64,000 bases of DNA from Epiperipatus broadwayi (GCA_028023455.1 JAQFVV010006221.1:6307011-6371010), one strand, 5' to 3'; shown: positions 1-12,689, counted from the first letter of the stretch. Notes: generated from the letters alone by a model not told the origin. Numbers and translations: made by a program.

Positions 1-540
1 TTGGTCTGATGAGTGACAATGTGCTGATTGTATAACAAAAATATGATTGTAATGTGATATGGTTTTCACTACTGACGGGGAAATAAATTACTTCTATGGG
101 CATTGGGTTTATAGTTACCATTACTTTTATATAATGTACTGCAATATTTTATATGAGATTTTTTTAAGTGGTTAAAGGTAATTTTCCTTTATTTATTTTT
201 TCATTTAATATAGCTGTTTGTTAAAATGTTATTCTTTTGATGAAAAAAGACGAGTTACATCGTTTTAAAGTTTTATAAATTAATATAAATACAGCATAAT
301 TGTTTTTAGTGTACTATGTCTAAAATGTTTATATAAAAATTGAATAAAATTATTATAAATAGCTGTCAAGAATTTTTACAAAGGTTCATTTTTATAGATA
401 TTTGAACAATTTAGTTAATTACAGTATAAGTAGTGATTAATTTCTGCTCCTTGATGCAGGTCCCTTGTCTTGTAATTTATCTTTCACTGCTTTTACAAAA
501 CATGTTATAACTTAGTGTAGAGTTGTTCTCCATATATAAT
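1..540. other. AT-rich DNA, no feature recognised
   Basis: No coding segment, RNA gene or repeat related to other parts of the window was seen here. Stop codons are frequent in all frames. Confidence 0.5.
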
Positions 541-552
541 GATGCTCAGACA

Positions 553-800
553 GTTTTTCACTATAGTGTCACATAACCACCATTTCTTATGCTTACGCAA
601 TCTATTAACATCGTAGCAACTTTCTCCAAAGCTCCTCACTGATGAAACCCACAAGTTAGAAACTAGTTTGGGGATATTGGATGAGTAGGAACTAGATAGA
701 GATTTTTATGCTCTAACCTTCTAGCATTGGTTGTTTATTATGGTTTGAAGTAGATGCCAATGTTGTGTGGAGAAAGTTGTTACCATGTTGGACAGTTTTT
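553..800 (-). repeat. Family A hairpin retroposon, degraded copy
   Basis: The left end carries the reverse complement of the family A tail (ACCACCATTTCTTATGCTTA). It is followed by blocks shared with the other A copies: CTCCTCACTGATGAAA, ACTAGTTTGGGGATATTGGA and GTAGGAACTAGATAG. Part of the left arm is deleted, so the two arms are now unequal. By the position of the tail the copy is on the minus strand. No target duplication was recognised. Confidence 0.7.
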
Positions 801-1950
801 CCCAGTCAATAGGACTAAAGGAGTATTTCAAATAAATCTTTCAGATGTTTTTTATTTTAATTATCATCTTGATATTTTGCACCAAAAAACTTTTGTTTAG
901 AAATGTATCGTCCATCTCTTTGGCTTCTTCCAATCAAATTAGTCTCTATTTGCATAAGTTTGATAGTCAAGTTGTTCAAAGACAGCACAAACAAATCTTT
1001 TTAATTCTTTCCTTTGGCATGTATTTGTCATCCAAATCTCTAATGAAATAAAAGAAAATGTAAGAATACAAGCTTATTTGGATTTTCTAATTTTGATAGT
1101 GCACCAATTATAATGTGCATATTTTTGAACTATATTTATTTTTCCACGTTGAAAAAGTGCAATTGTGCTAAGGGCATTGCAATAGTCTTAGAATGTTAAT
1201 AAAATACACTTGTCTTATGACCAAAAATTATTATTTCCTAATATTCATTTTTAGTGGAAAAAGATAACTGAATAATGAATATAAAAAGCCTTCATATAAA
1301 CTACAAGAATGCTGTAATCAGAGAAGTGCAACTTTTTTTGATTAGAATTTATGCTGATTTTATATTAGCTCTAACTTATATTAGGGTGTTCAGAGAAATG
1401 TTGTACCTAGTATAAATGTTGTTGCCAATGATGACTAAATGTAACTATGGGGAGTATCCAAAAAGATTCCAAAGACATGAAGACAAAGATTGTTTAACTT
1501 TATACTTGATCTCAAAACTGTAAGATATATTGCCATTAAAATATGCTTTGACTTTAAAATTTTTATGGAAGAATGTAAAGTATCATGTTTGATGGGAATC
1601 CTTTCTAATGGTCTGTAAAATCTCTATCTAATTATATTAGTGAAAATCTTGATAAGGTTAGTGAAATTAATGAAGAGTAATTTTTATTTTAACTTTTCTT
1701 AGAGTTCCTCTAACTTTTATACAACATGGGGGGGGGGGGTAAATAAAAGAATAATCCTATGTGTTTGTTTTTACATTTTATTAAAGTTTTTATTCTTTTT
1801 TGTTGTTGTTCATTTCAGTGAACATATTTTTTTGAAGAGTTGATAAAAGCATTTAATATAATTTCTTTTATCTCTATTATTTATTTATTCTATCAATGAC
1901 GTAATGGCTGATTAGATTCCAGTGCTTGTGCATGGTAAATTTTTCTAAAT
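801..1950. other. AT-rich DNA with a G homopolymer
   Basis: No gene or shared repeat was recognised. A run of G lies near 1728-1739. A 68-codon open frame at 845-1051 has low-complexity, hydrophobic translation and no family resemblance, so it is not called. Confidence 0.5.
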
Positions 1951-1963
1951 TTTCCAAACCAAA

Positions 1964-2073
1964 TTTTTTTTTTTTTCCATGTGTCATAGCATCGGCTGGG
2001 AAGCGAACCCGCTAACCCGAGACAACTGCTTGTAAGGCGGCTGTGCTGACCTCTTGACCACCAACGCTTGACA
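1964..2073 (-). repeat. Family C tRNA-like mini-SINE with A tail and 13-bp target duplication
   Basis: Read on the minus strand, the element begins TGTCAAGCGTTGGTGG, passes an A-box-like region and CCTTACAAG, has a B-box-like GGGTTCGCTTCCC, and ends near GATGCTATGACACATGG plus a run of about 14 A. It is flanked by the exact direct repeat TTTCCAAACCAAA at 1951-1963 and 2074-2086. That length and the A tail indicate insertion by LINE-type reverse transcription. There is almost no sequence beyond the tRNA-like domain. Confidence 0.85.
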
Positions 2074-2346
2074 TTTCCAAACCAAAAATTTGTATTTATC
2101 TTTCACACATTCTCTATAGTTGATAGCATGTTGATGATTTAATCAATCTAATTTGTCACATATAACGATATATATCTAATGCTGATATAAACATCTTGAT
2201 AGAATCAATAATTTTGGTTTGCATGATGAAATCTACTGTCCATAATTGAGGTTGGTGTTTTCAGAAGAAGGTATAATTCTCTTTAACAATCTGATAGTCT
2301 ATTTTCCTGAAAGATAAATAATGTTTACCTCATGACTTTTCTAGTT

Positions 2347-2553
2347 ATTCCAACTAATAAGTAATATTTATTAAGGCTGTAGCCTCAAGCACATGCGTAT
2401 AAAAATGCGATAGTAGGGACCTCTACAGATCTTAAACCACAAGCTTACTACTATCGCATTTTTATACGCATGTGCTTGAGACTACAGCCTTAATAAATAT
2501 TACTTACGTAATCAATGTGCGTTTAAATAAATTTATAATTCCAACTAATAAGT
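2347..2553 (+). repeat. Family D hairpin retroposon (copy D1) with 16-bp target duplication
   Basis: The arms at about 2359-2415 and 2446-2505 are near-perfect reverse complements, with a loop of about 30 bases containing GGGACCTCTACAG. After the right arm comes a single-stranded tail (ACTTACGTAATCAATGTGCG and on to 2537) that has no partner on the left. The whole is flanked by the direct repeat ATTCCAACTAATAAGT at 2347-2362 and 2538-2553. The first arm and the left duplication overlap by a few bases. Three further copies lie at 14.2, 60.5 and 61.6 kb. Confidence 0.88.
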
Positions 2554-4190
2554 TAATTTTATCAATTTGTGCACATCCTTTTGTATCACACACCAAGTCT
2601 CTATGAAAAAAATTACCTTCAATTAATGGTAAAGTATAATAAATATATGAAATTTATTCAATGATTAGAATTATTCCAGTTTCTATCAATATCTCGAAAG
2701 TACAAAATAAAAATCTTTCTTCAGCAGATTTTACAAATGATCCCAGCTTTATTTTTTAAAAATATGTTTAAGTAAGGAATATTTCTGGTCACCAATTTAA
2801 GCTGTAACATATGTGTGTATAAAAAAAAACTATTTTATCCAGTAGCAATGACAAATAAAAACGAAAGAAAATGATATATTAATAATTTTTTCTTAATCAT
2901 TCATTAGACTAAAAATTATCCAATAAGGAATAATATTTCTGTATTGTAATTTTCACTACCCCATTTTTATGCAAGGTAGGGGCTGGGTTCTGTCTGCTTT
3001 TACCACATTGTGGAGGGATGTAATTATAAACCTATAATCAAAGATATGTGAAAAAGATCTATGATCCCCCAAAATGTTTTTTATTTTTATTTGACAAAAC
3101 AAAAAGTCAGATTTTAAGAAATGGATAGATTATACAGAAACATCTGCTAATATTATGAGCACAAATTATTTTTTTGTTTGAATTGAATGACCTTAAAGTA
3201 GCTTATGATTTTTTAAATTATGCATAAATTCTAATAATTTAAGAACTTTGCAAAGATTTAGGAGTAAAAATGAATATTATGATAATAATTTTCTTTAAAT
3301 TTAATTATGAAAATTTTAGAGGTAAAAGTATTTGAGGCATTGTTTATAGCAAGGCTATCCAATCTTAAGTAATCAAAAGGCTGCATTAAAAGAAATATTT
3401 ATCTGAGAGTTGCATCCAAAATAATAAATACTATAATTTATATTATGCACTGGAAAAACTTGCGTGCACGAGACATTGGATATTATTTTTGTTTTGTTTT
3501 TGTAATATGTTTAATTTTTATCTTTAATTTTTCTTCACTTATTAGTCATGATAGTTTGATATGTTGTAATAAAATTTATTAAGTAGAAGCATATTGTTAA
3601 ACATAACATTAAAATAAACACAATAATACATTTGAGCAACAGAAACACGACCTCTCTAACTGAACAGACAAACTATAACAATTTTGCACAAATCATCACA
3701 AGCATATTCACTGTGAATGCTACAGAGCATTCACTCTCTGTGCATGCATTCTAGATCAAAACAATGTAACACATGGCTACTTCATTCTCTCATCTTATAT
3801 TTGGAAAAGATATGGAATGTAGGGATATAAAAACTCCAGATAATATTAATATCACAATTATTGATTAGTGATACAATTAAAATATTTTATAATTGTTAAT
3901 TTTTGATCAAGGGAAAATCAAAATCTCATATATCGTCACCATGAGCAATGCTTTAGATGGCTCTGGTTTATAGGATGAATTTGTCATAAAGTTTGGTTGA
4001 AGTATAAATTCCTTGATATATGCAATGCAAAAGAAATGAAAAGTTAGTAAATATCTTTGAAAATTTTACATATTGTTTGTTTAGTATGGATATTTTTCGA
4101 CAATGAAGAATTACTTTACAGTGTTTCATTGATAGTTCATGAATGATTTTCAGTAATGAAGATCTTTTTTTTTTAAAAAAAAAAGTTTAA
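2554..4190. other. AT-rich DNA, no feature recognised
   Basis: No coding segment seen. A phrase near 3350 (AAGGCTATCCAATC) resembles the terminus of some hAT MITEs, but no matching right end was found. Confidence 0.45.
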
Positions 4191-4194
4191 ATTA

Positions 4195-4600
4195 GTTCTA
4201 ATACATTTTACAGGCTTAAACCTGCATTTATATATGTAATATATGTGGGATTCAAACTCAGACTTTCACATGACCCACTACTCTCAGGGCCATCTCATAT
4301 TGCTAACCCACCTAATCACACACATGTTGAAAAGATAAATAATCACCAATATACATATTTCACGCTAAACCAGCAATCATCAGTTAGTCTAGATTACTAT
4401 CCTCACACACATATATAATCAGTGCTCAGCTTTATATTAAGATAGCCAATCTTCATACTTTAATGGACAGGCTTCAAACTATTCCAACTCACAACTTTTC
4501 AGCCTTCCATTTCATTGAAAATCTGATGATGGAATGTTCAAAGCCCTTGTTAGTGCCAAGGTTGTCATCATACCCATGTTGACATATTAGTCATTCTGAC
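4195..4600 (-). repeat. Family B tRNA-related SINE (copy B1)
   Basis: Read on the minus strand, this has a B-box-like GAGTTTGAATCCC, then ACATATATTACATATATAAA and a tail GCAGGTTTAAGCCTG. About 30 bases upstream of the B box is an A-box-like GAGATGG, a spacing compatible with a tRNA-type internal promoter. Blocks shared with the other B copies include GATAAATAATCACCAATATA, ACCAGCAATCATCAGTTAG and TTTAATGGACAGGCTTCAA. The copy extends past the tRNA-related head towards the mid-element ATCTGATGATGGAATGTTC. Confidence 0.7.
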
Positions 4601-6398
4601 CCCTCATGTACAGGTAGTTATTCATAATATGCAAACTGCTGAAGGAAACATTGAATTGTTGAATCCATTCATTTATTTTTGTGTAGTAAGATTTTTTTTA
4701 TATAATAAAGTGATAATACTATTTATCAGGAGATTGACAGGGTCCTTTTTTTTTTGATCTCATAATTACTAGATAGATTGTAAAATTTAATTATTATTTT
4801 AATTATGATATGGAATAATGGAATCCTTTCGCCATGGTCACTTTGATTTGTCATATAACAAATGCATTCATAGGTCATTGTTATTAAAGTGCCAAATTTA
4901 CAAGAAGTTATTAGATTTAATAGTTATTGTGTTTAGTATATTATTCTAGTGTTTGGATCTAGTTGGAACTTGGATGGATATTACTTTTAGATTCTGAAAT
5001 TTTTAAACAAGTCTAGGATACTCATTCCAGAACCATTTCAGGTAACCAATCAATTATTGAATAGTAAATGTATATCTAAATAGTTTTAACTGGAGAGAAA
5101 AGGAGCCAAGTTTGCCTTAACTGGTTAAAAGAATAGCACACATTGTTCAAAAAATAATATTATGATGATAATATGAAATGAGCCTTCACCGTTGTAAAAT
5201 AGATAATACATTCTTACAAATATAGTACTTATGGTTTATTTCGCTTTATATTTTAATTGCAATTTTTTTTAAATACTTTAATTGGAAGATTTTTATTTAA
5301 TTTTTAACATATTTTTTCCACAGTAAAATTTATTTTACCTTCAAGCACTAGTAAAAAAATTTAAACCACTGAATTTATTTTTATTTTAAGAATTTTATTA
5401 AACCTATTATTCCTTTAATTAATTTTATTTTATTTTAAAAGTTTGTTTATAAGTCACCATCATTTAATTTAAAAGTGTTTTTTTTTTTAACTTCTCTATT
5501 TCATCATTTGATATCTTGTGTCATGATCTGAAACAGTTGTTGTCTCATAATCAGTAATTTATTTCTTCTCCTCCATATGACTAAGATTTATTAAGGAAAT
5601 GAAAATGATACTGTTATATATATAAGATAGTATGAAATCTATATATAGTTCTTATTAAATAATGTGATATTTTATTAATTTGATAATTAATAAAATTGTT
5701 AATTATTTTATTAAACAATACAGAAAGCAAGAGGATAATAAATTATTATTAAGTGAATTGTTTGTTGCAAGTGCTAGTAATGTACTTTTACTGACCCAAT
5801 AATGTGACCTATCTAATTAATCCCAAATCAGAAAAATTATGCTTCATCGTAGATATTCATTATAGGGATCACTTGTAATATTTTATGTGTGTGCATGTGG
5901 TAATTTTAAATTATTAAGCGTCTTAATTTTATTTTAAGAAATTCTTATATGACAGTTTGTGTAAGTACTTGCTATCTAAGACTTCCAATAATATTGATTA
6001 AACTTAATTTTAGTAAACCCAAATTGTATTTCTTATTTAAGTAGTTTAAATTGTTATATTTCTGACATTATTAGGAAAATTTAAAAATGCATTAATATTT
6101 TATTTAATTTGTTTCATTCCAAATAAATTCTAACATCTAGTCAATCATAAAGATTTAAGTCCCAGATTTTGTTTTTTCAAATATTGTCTAAATAATAGGT
6201 GGATATTCATGCTATTTTTAGCTCCGCTCACTGTTTTTACCTTGTGAATCTACAAATTGTTGTGTACTTTTTGTATTGTAATACTGCTTTAGAATTATAC
6301 AAATTTTAGTTTTGCAGATTGACAAGGGAAATAATGAAGTAAATAACATTCTAGAGCACAAAATCATTTAAATTAAATATCTAGGTTTGCACAGTTTA
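4601..6398. other. AT-rich DNA, no feature recognised
   Basis: Many short A, T and TA runs. No coding segment or repeat shared with other parts of the window was seen. Confidence 0.45.
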
Positions 6399-6839
6399 TC
6401 ATATAACAGGGGTGGGCAATTGTTTTGGCTTGGGGGCCACAGAGGTTGGCAGAGGGTTAGCGGAGAGCCACATTGTTTTTCATGTCACAATAAACACACT
6501 GCTTTATTCCCTGTATTACCAAAGAAATATTTGTTTGTCCATTCTTCATTAAACACATGACATTTATCACCAATTTTACATTTTTTCAGAGGGTTCATGG
6601 TTTCACTAAAGTTGGAAATGTATATATTTGCTAAAGCAAAGACAAAATTGAAATTAACCAGATCAATTGTGGAAAAGCATTGCACATCGTATCTACACTG
6701 TGCATGCGTATTGACATGGTCATCCTAGTGGAAAATACAAGATGAATCTTCGGTCATGCACAGAAAGGAAATCTCAGTTCAAGGTGGATTTTTATGATTG
6801 TCTTGGTGGGCCACATATTTTCCCACTCCTATCATATAA
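6399..6839. mobile_element. hAT-type MITE with perfect 8-bp target duplication
   Basis: The left terminus CAGGGGTGGGCAATTG and subterminal GGGGGCCACA face the right terminus, which reads TAGGAGTGGGAAAA and TGTGGCCCACC on the other strand. The element at 6407-6831 is flanked by TCATATAA on both sides (6399-6406 and 6832-6839). Termini of this type with 8-bp duplications are typical of hAT non-autonomous elements. It encodes no recognisable transposase. Confidence 0.88.
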
Positions 6840-6984
6840 TATTTCATTTGTGCACAAAATAATGGCAAGATTTAAAATGTTAAAAATTAATAAAACAGAT
6901 TCTACTAAGAATTTAATTTTAATAAGTTATATTTATTAATAAAATCAAGACATATCTATTATAGAACACCAAGACTTGACATGA

Positions 6985-7940
6985 TCACCATTTCCTATGC
7001 TTATACAAGCTATTTAAGCGGTAGCGCACTCTCCATACACCAGTGCAACCCAGTGCAAACCTTAGTATCAGTGGATGCAAGAAGGTTTGTACATAAAATT
7101 CCTATTTAACACCTACTCATCCAATATTTCCAAACTAGTTTCTAGCTTGTGGCTTTTATCAATGAGGAGTCTTAGATCTGTACATGTTCTAGATCTTGGG
7201 ATCTAATGCAGTCCTCCAGTAGTCACCTTTTACTTATTTAGTTAACAATAAAGCTATGAACCCAAGATGAAAATACAATAATGTTATCAATCCAAGATAA
7301 TTCACTTATATAGTCATATAGACCTGAACTCAATTCAGTATTCATATATTTTGGTATCTTGGCTTTTTAAAGACCACGGTCACCATCATCCTATGACAGA
7401 ATTGATGTAAAACTACTAAAACATCACATGTTTACCATTTTATACCAATTTTGCCTATAGGATGATGGTGATTGTGGTTTTTTGGTTTTTAAAAACCACA
7501 ATCACCATTATCTTCATGGGAAAGATTGGTATAAAACCACTAAACATCATATGATCAATATTTTATACCAATTCTGCTTATAGGATGATAGTGATTATGT
7601 TTTTTAAAAGACCGAAGGCATCAAAATGTATAAATGCTGAACTAACTGGATTCAGATCTATATGATTATACAAGTGAATTTGCTTGGATTGAGAACATTA
7701 TTGAATATTTATCTTGGGATCGTAGCTTCATTGTAATTAAATAGGTATAAGGTGTCTGCTGGAGGGTTGCATTAGATCCTAAGATATAGGTGCAGTGCTC
7801 TCTGATCCAGGGCTTCTGACTGATGAAACCACAAGCTAGAACCTGGATGAGTAGGCATTAGATAGAACTTTTATGCACAAACTTTCTTGCATCCATTGAT
7901 TACTAAGGCTTGCACTGGATGGCACCACTATATATACTTT
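6985..7940 (-). repeat. Family A hairpin retroposon, largest copy (about 0.95 kb)
   Basis: The left arm (about 6985-7380) and the right arm (about 7600-7940) are diverged reverse complements. Matching blocks include ATGGATGCAAGAAGGTTTG against TTTCTTGCATCCAT, and ATCTAATGCA against TGCATTAGAT. The centre (7365-7610) holds further inverted blocks built from AACCACAATCACCAT. The tail-like CATGATCACCATTTCC at the left end places it on the minus strand. The right end is decayed, and I could not define a target duplication. Confidence 0.8.
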
Positions 7941-7964
7941 AAACATCATGGCTTCCAGTGAAAT

Positions 7965-8689
7965 TAGTTATTTTGAGGAAAAAAATTATCAATGTAATCC
8001 TTAATTATAATCCAGTTGGATTTTATATATAAACAATCTCAAAGAAATTATTTCATATCCATTAATATAACAATAATAGATTAATTATGTTAAGTGATAG
8101 TAATTATTAATATTAAGAATATATTTAGAATTTATCGTTTTTCATCGCACATATAACTTTATAATTAAGATTCCTCATTTTCAGATAAATAAGAATAAGA
8201 ATATATGGTTAATGGCATGCAAAGAATTTTTATGTTAAAAATTTTTATGTTAAAAATTTTTATGTTAAAAACTAATTAATAAATTTAATTTTAACAATTT
8301 ATTTTAATTTTATATATTCATTTTATATTCAACTTCAAGTATTTTTCAACCATTTTATATTTATATTTGTTACTGAATATTTCACTATCTATTTTATTTC
8401 ATACTTATCATTTACATTTACCCATATATCTATTCTGGAATATCTATAAAACTGCATCCACTATATTGTAACTCTTATAGTAATATTGTTTCTATTATGA
8501 AAATTAAAAAAATATATAGATAGAATTTATTCAACTACCATAACCTATTATAGAAAGAATGAAATTTAAATAAATATATACAACCATTATTTTGTCGACA
8601 TACATATTCATAAGTTTTAAATTTTTATCCATTTCAAATTTAACTTTAATTATTGTATTGATTGTCAGTCTTTAAAGTTGGAGGTCAAA
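7965..8689. other. AT-rich DNA with a short minisatellite
   Basis: Three tandem copies of a unit reading ATTTTTATGTTAAAA lie at about 8226-8270. Nothing else was recognised. Confidence 0.5.
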
Positions 8690-8893
8690 TACTGTATTAC
8701 TTCAAATATAAGACACACTTTTTTTCTAAATTACGGACCCATAAAAGAGAGATGTGTTTTAAATTCAAAATAAACATTTTTAACACTTTATTTCTATTGA
8801 TGTCTTATTTCCCAGTGATAGTGTCTTTGCTTTATGCTATACATGTGCACAATATTATGATTGTTGATATCCCTGTTTAGAATAGCATGTTTT

Positions 8894-9694
8894 TTTTTAA
8901 TCAAAAGAAAAAAGATTTAACATTAAATGCCAATATTTTTTGGATGATTAATTTTATAAATGACTAACTCTCTCAAACCTCTACCTTTAATGTTATTTGT
9001 TGATTTTATTGTTATTTTATCAAGAAACCCCTACTAAATAATGTTATCATCTTTAGGATTTTTTTTACAATAAATTAATAATATTTAAATTTAAAGTTAT
9101 AACAATGAACTAAGAACTTGCCCTCCAAGGCACTGATTGGTTGTTTCTTGGTCTCTACACAAGAGAGTGTCTGTTAATGATTTTACAATTCTGATTTTTA
9201 TAGGGCATTTGAACTCAGACTTTCAAGCTTCCTTTAGTTATCCAATCTATCTCATACAACCAATACACCTGACATGTGAAAAAGATAAATGATCAACATA
9301 CATATTTCATACTGAACCAGCACTCATCAGTTAGTTCCGATCATTACTGATTTTGATTTTCAAAGTGAAAACAAATGTTTTAGAATTTTTTTTTACGTGT
9401 TTATTATTTTTTTCATAAAATATTTGTGAAATATTAATTATTTTAGAAGAATGATTCAGATTTTAATAGAAAATATTTACTTTTACACAAAAGTAAATTG
9501 ACAAAGAAATCTTTATAATGTTTGGCTGCAATTTATAATTGGAGGACAAACATATATTTTATATTTGTCACAATAATTTCCATCAATTATAAATAGAAAT
9601 TAATTTTTAAAAAAACTTTTGTTCACTTTAATAATCTGACAAATTATTAATTTGCATTTTAGAAAAGGTTTTTAATCAAAAGAAAAAAGATTTA
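8894..9694. repeat. Insertion inside the pogo element bounded by 26-bp direct repeats
   Basis: The 26 bases at 8894-8919 recur exactly at 9669-9694; the core is AATCAAAAGAAAAAAGATT. The 749 bases between them include a family B SINE fragment (9193-9352). This could be a retroposon insertion with a long target duplication, or a segmental duplication followed by loss. Confidence 0.55.
9193..9352 (-). repeat. Family B SINE fragment (copy B2)
   Basis: Shares with B1 the blocks TTTGAACTCAGACTTTCAAG, CTATCTCATACAAC, GAAAAAGATAAATGATCAAC and GAACCAGCACTCATCAGTTA, in the same order. Only the outer half of the family is present. Confidence 0.7.
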
Positions 9695-10000
9695 CTGATA
9701 AAATCTGTTTTTTTACTGATAAAATCTGTTTTTTGTTTGAAAAAAAAAAAAAAGTTATTTATACACACAAAAAAAGACTTTGTAATGCAAACAATATATG
9801 TACAAAAAATACAAACATTAAAAAATACTATTAATTAAATGTATTTGTTTGTGTCATTGACTTTCATCACAGCAGGTCTAATACAAATATTTTAACATCT
9901 TATTTCTGCCAATGCTGTATTTTCCATAGTATTTACAATCATTAATATCCACTGTGTAGAATCACATGACAATTTAAATTTTATGTGGGTTTTGTAGTGT

Positions 10001-10177
10001 TGGAAAGATATCCCTGAAGAAATTAAAAAATATATATATTTCTTAAAATGTTGCATTGCTGTTAATTTAAATGGCACTAAAGGTCATGTACCCTGGTGGA
10101 ATGATGAAGATGAGAATTCAAGTTCTGAAAGTGAAGATGTAAAAAATGAAAATATATCTAAAGAAAATTCACAGTAA
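10001..10177 (+). pseudogene. Pogo/Tigger-like transposase, C-terminal remnant (58 codons)
   Basis: An uninterrupted frame of 58 codons ends at TAA 10175-10177. It begins WKDIPEEIKKYIYFLKCC, passes LNGTKGH, and ends in an acidic, serine-rich tail (NDEDENSSSESED). DDE_1 transposases of the pogo/Tigger/jerky group end with a similar layout: a W..IP.E.I..SF..CGI segment, an N/DG(T/S) motif, then an acidic tail. Its position about 160 bases inside the right terminal repeat of the element at 8.69-10.34 kb supports the call. No catalytic DDE residues survive here, so it is a pseudogene. The reading is by resemblance and has not been searched. Confidence 0.6.
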
Positions 10178-10344
10178 ATTAGGTGAACTTTTATTGTATT
10201 TATATTAGTTCCTATCTAAGTAACTAAAAATGGTTCTTATTTTTCAATAAAATCATTTTAAAATTCTTTTCCCAATTTTCCAAGCTTAAAATCCTACTGT
10301 GTCTTAAATTTGGGGGTTTCTTATATTTGAAATAATACAGTATA

Positions 10345-12010
10345 AAAGAAAGGTTGTTGTAAATTTTTTTTTATAAGAAGTAGGTAATTATTTCTGATGA
10401 CTTATAGTAGTTGGAGTGTGAAATGAAATGCATTATCTTAAATGAATATTTATTAAAGAAGACCGTCTAGAATTATTTAAAAATTTCAGGATTTTCTACA
10501 CATAAATTATTGCACCTGTTTGGAGGAGGAGGGATGGGTGATAGTTTTGAAGAACATAATAGTAGACAATATGAAATTAATAAATAATTTGTTGAATTTG
10601 TGGAAAATCTGAGATTTATTTATTTTTGCACTTGTAATCTTTGTACAATTAAATTTCAGTTTCTAGTCAAATAATATTCAATATTTTTGGGAAATATTGT
10701 TGTTGTTTTTTTCTATAACTTACTCTTTGGATAGTTGCAACATAGAAACTATTTTTAAAGTATTAATTTTATTACTGTATTATTAAAAATTTAATTTTCA
10801 TTCTATTAATATTAACTATTACTATTTATGGTTATTACTAATTTAATCCCTATCTTATGTTTATTATTAATAAATCATTTATATTGCATTGTGAATTTAA
10901 TAATTTTAATAAGTAGATAGATCCGTAGATAAAATAAAAATTTAGACTGTGTTCGAATATTTAATAGATGGATTCAAGAGATGAATCTATCAATATTTCA
11001 GAGAAATTGGATTTATAAAATATATATCTATATAAGTATATGGATCTATAGTAGAATTACTTATTATAATTTTACAAATGATTGAAAAGAGAACCTTTGT
11101 TTAGATTTGAAGCTATGGATACCTCTGTTTAAATATATAAATACATAAAAGCAGTCAATATTTAAACAATACCAATATCAATAAAAATCAATCATCTCAA
11201 TCTGTTGTCAAGGCAACCACCATTAAACAATAAATGTGGAAATGTATATTGTTTCAGTATATTTTTTAAAATAATTTAATTTACTAGTGCTAAGATTCTT
11301 TTGAAGTTTTCGATAACAATAAAATATTAAGACTCGAAATATTAAAGAAAGTCACATGTTAAGATTAGATAATCCGTATTATAATTATCCATATATCTTA
11401 TTAATATATTTTTAACCCCATAATTTTAAATCCTATGCACCTATTTATTCATGATATAACTTATTTTTCTGTATGAAATAAAATTTGATTTGCAATGTAA
11501 AACTGTTCATAGTAGAGAAAATATATTGGCAAATTATTAATAATATGATAAAAAGTTCAAGCGGAATTAAATGCTACTCATTTTGAGAATGTAATTGCCT
11601 GGTCCCTTTTTTTTTAAAGTTATAATGTATATTTAATTAACCCATGTTCTTGATGTGTGGTGTGGATGGAGAAAGATAGAAATAGCATGGGACTTTGAAA
11701 GATTTATTAAAGTCTGAGAAGATATTGATATGATGCCAGACTCCATTACATATAAGTTAACTTCTTAGTTCTTTATTTTGTATTCATAGGTGTCATGTGA
11801 ATTGGAAGATTTACATTTTATGCAAAGCAAACAATAATTATTAAATAAGTATTCCATTGGATGTCATCAGATTCAAAATGAAAGTGGAATAAAGTAAATT
11901 AAAAAATTAATTACCACCATTTTCTACTTATACATTACTATTTCATGCCGTTAAATGTTTATACTTTTATATGGAATGTAATAAATGCGGTAAATGCGAT
12001 TATACACAAC
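10345..12010. other. AT-rich DNA, no feature recognised
   Basis: No coding segment, tRNA or shared repeat was seen. Confidence 0.45.
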
Positions 12011-12014
12011 TATA

Positions 12015-12683
12015 GAGAAGCTTGTTATTTCTGCAAATTAAATACGGTTCAGCGCTTTCGAGCAAGATGAAATAGAATAATAATGGAGAGATGAGTGTAA
12101 TTGTATATATTTGAAGAGATTTAAATTTATTTAAATACAATGTTAAATATTTAAATTCTCTTCAATTTATCATCTTGCTTTCCACCCCCACCTTCCCCTT
12201 CGATTAATTGATTACCGAAGAACTCAAAGATAGGGTTGAACCTGAATCTACCTCTAGCATTGTTTACAAAATTAAATGCCCCAGTCTGGATGTCAATCAA
12301 TTTGGGAATCCTGAACTTCCTTGTCTACACCCGTTTCCTAGTACCAGTACTTATATAAAAGAGCTTAAGACAAGCCAGAATATGGATTTATATTCTTTAA
12401 GCACCAAAAGGTGACAGGACATCAATTTATCCCATCCTGAGTAATAATTCACTACATCGAAAGAAATGAGTCGAAGGAAGGCTTGCTATATAGCCAATAA
12501 TACAAATGCTATTAACTGTAGAGACTCATCCTTCCCTCTCTCCAAAAAATGGACGCGCTAATTTAAATATTTAACATTGAATTTAATTAAATTTCAAAAT
12601 AAATATATACAATTATACTCATTTCTCCATTATTTTTCTAAAGCGCTAAGCCGCATTTAATTTATAGAAATAACAAGCTTCTC
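12015..12683. mobile_element. Element with about 130-bp terminal inverted repeats, family unknown
   Basis: The left end starts GAGAAGCTTGTTATTTCT, followed by AAATTAAATACGGTTCAGCG and AATAATGGAGAGATGAGT. The right end carries the same blocks in reverse complement, finishing at 12683. The arms cover about 12015-12150 and 12552-12683. The 400 bases between are unique in the window and contain an open frame (12208-12414). No convincing target duplication was found. Penelope-like elements can carry inverted terminal copies, which is one possible explanation; a DNA transposon is the other. Confidence 0.6.
12208..12414 (+). pseudogene. Possible Penelope-type linker/GIY-YIG remnant
   Basis: The 68-codon frame contains LKDRVEPESTSSIVYKIKCP. 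This resembles the stretch before the GIY-YIG motif in Penelope-like polyproteins, where a K/RD.V... segment leads into V(V/I)Y.I.CP. Beyond KCPS the expected second cysteine and YIG are not visible, and the rest (NPELPCLHPFPSTST) is unlike the family. The frame sits between the inverted arms of the 12.0-12.7 kb element. It could equally be a chance open frame. Confidence 0.3.
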
Positions 12684-12689
12684 ATGTAC

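Larger units (their letters stand above)
8690..10342 (+). mobile_element. Decayed pogo/Tigger-like DNA transposon
   Basis: The left end CTGTATTACTTCAAATATAA is matched on the other strand by the right end CTGTATTATTTCAAATATAA. Both ends lie next to TA (8690-8691 and 10341-10342), the usual mariner/pogo target. The terminus continues into ATAAGACACACTTTTTTTC, similar to the 'ATAAGRCRCAC' ends of known Tigger-type repeats. A transposase C-terminal remnant lies inside on the + strand. Most of the transposase has been lost, and a family B SINE and a duplicated 26-bp segment interrupt the interior. Confidence 0.75.

Noticed and set aside
1-40. CTGATGAGTGAC at the left edge as a hammerhead ribozyme core
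   Set aside because: No GAAA box with supporting stems follows at the right distance.
3340-3480. hAT MITE beginning AAGGCTATCCAATC
   Set aside because: No matching right terminus or 8-bp duplication was found.
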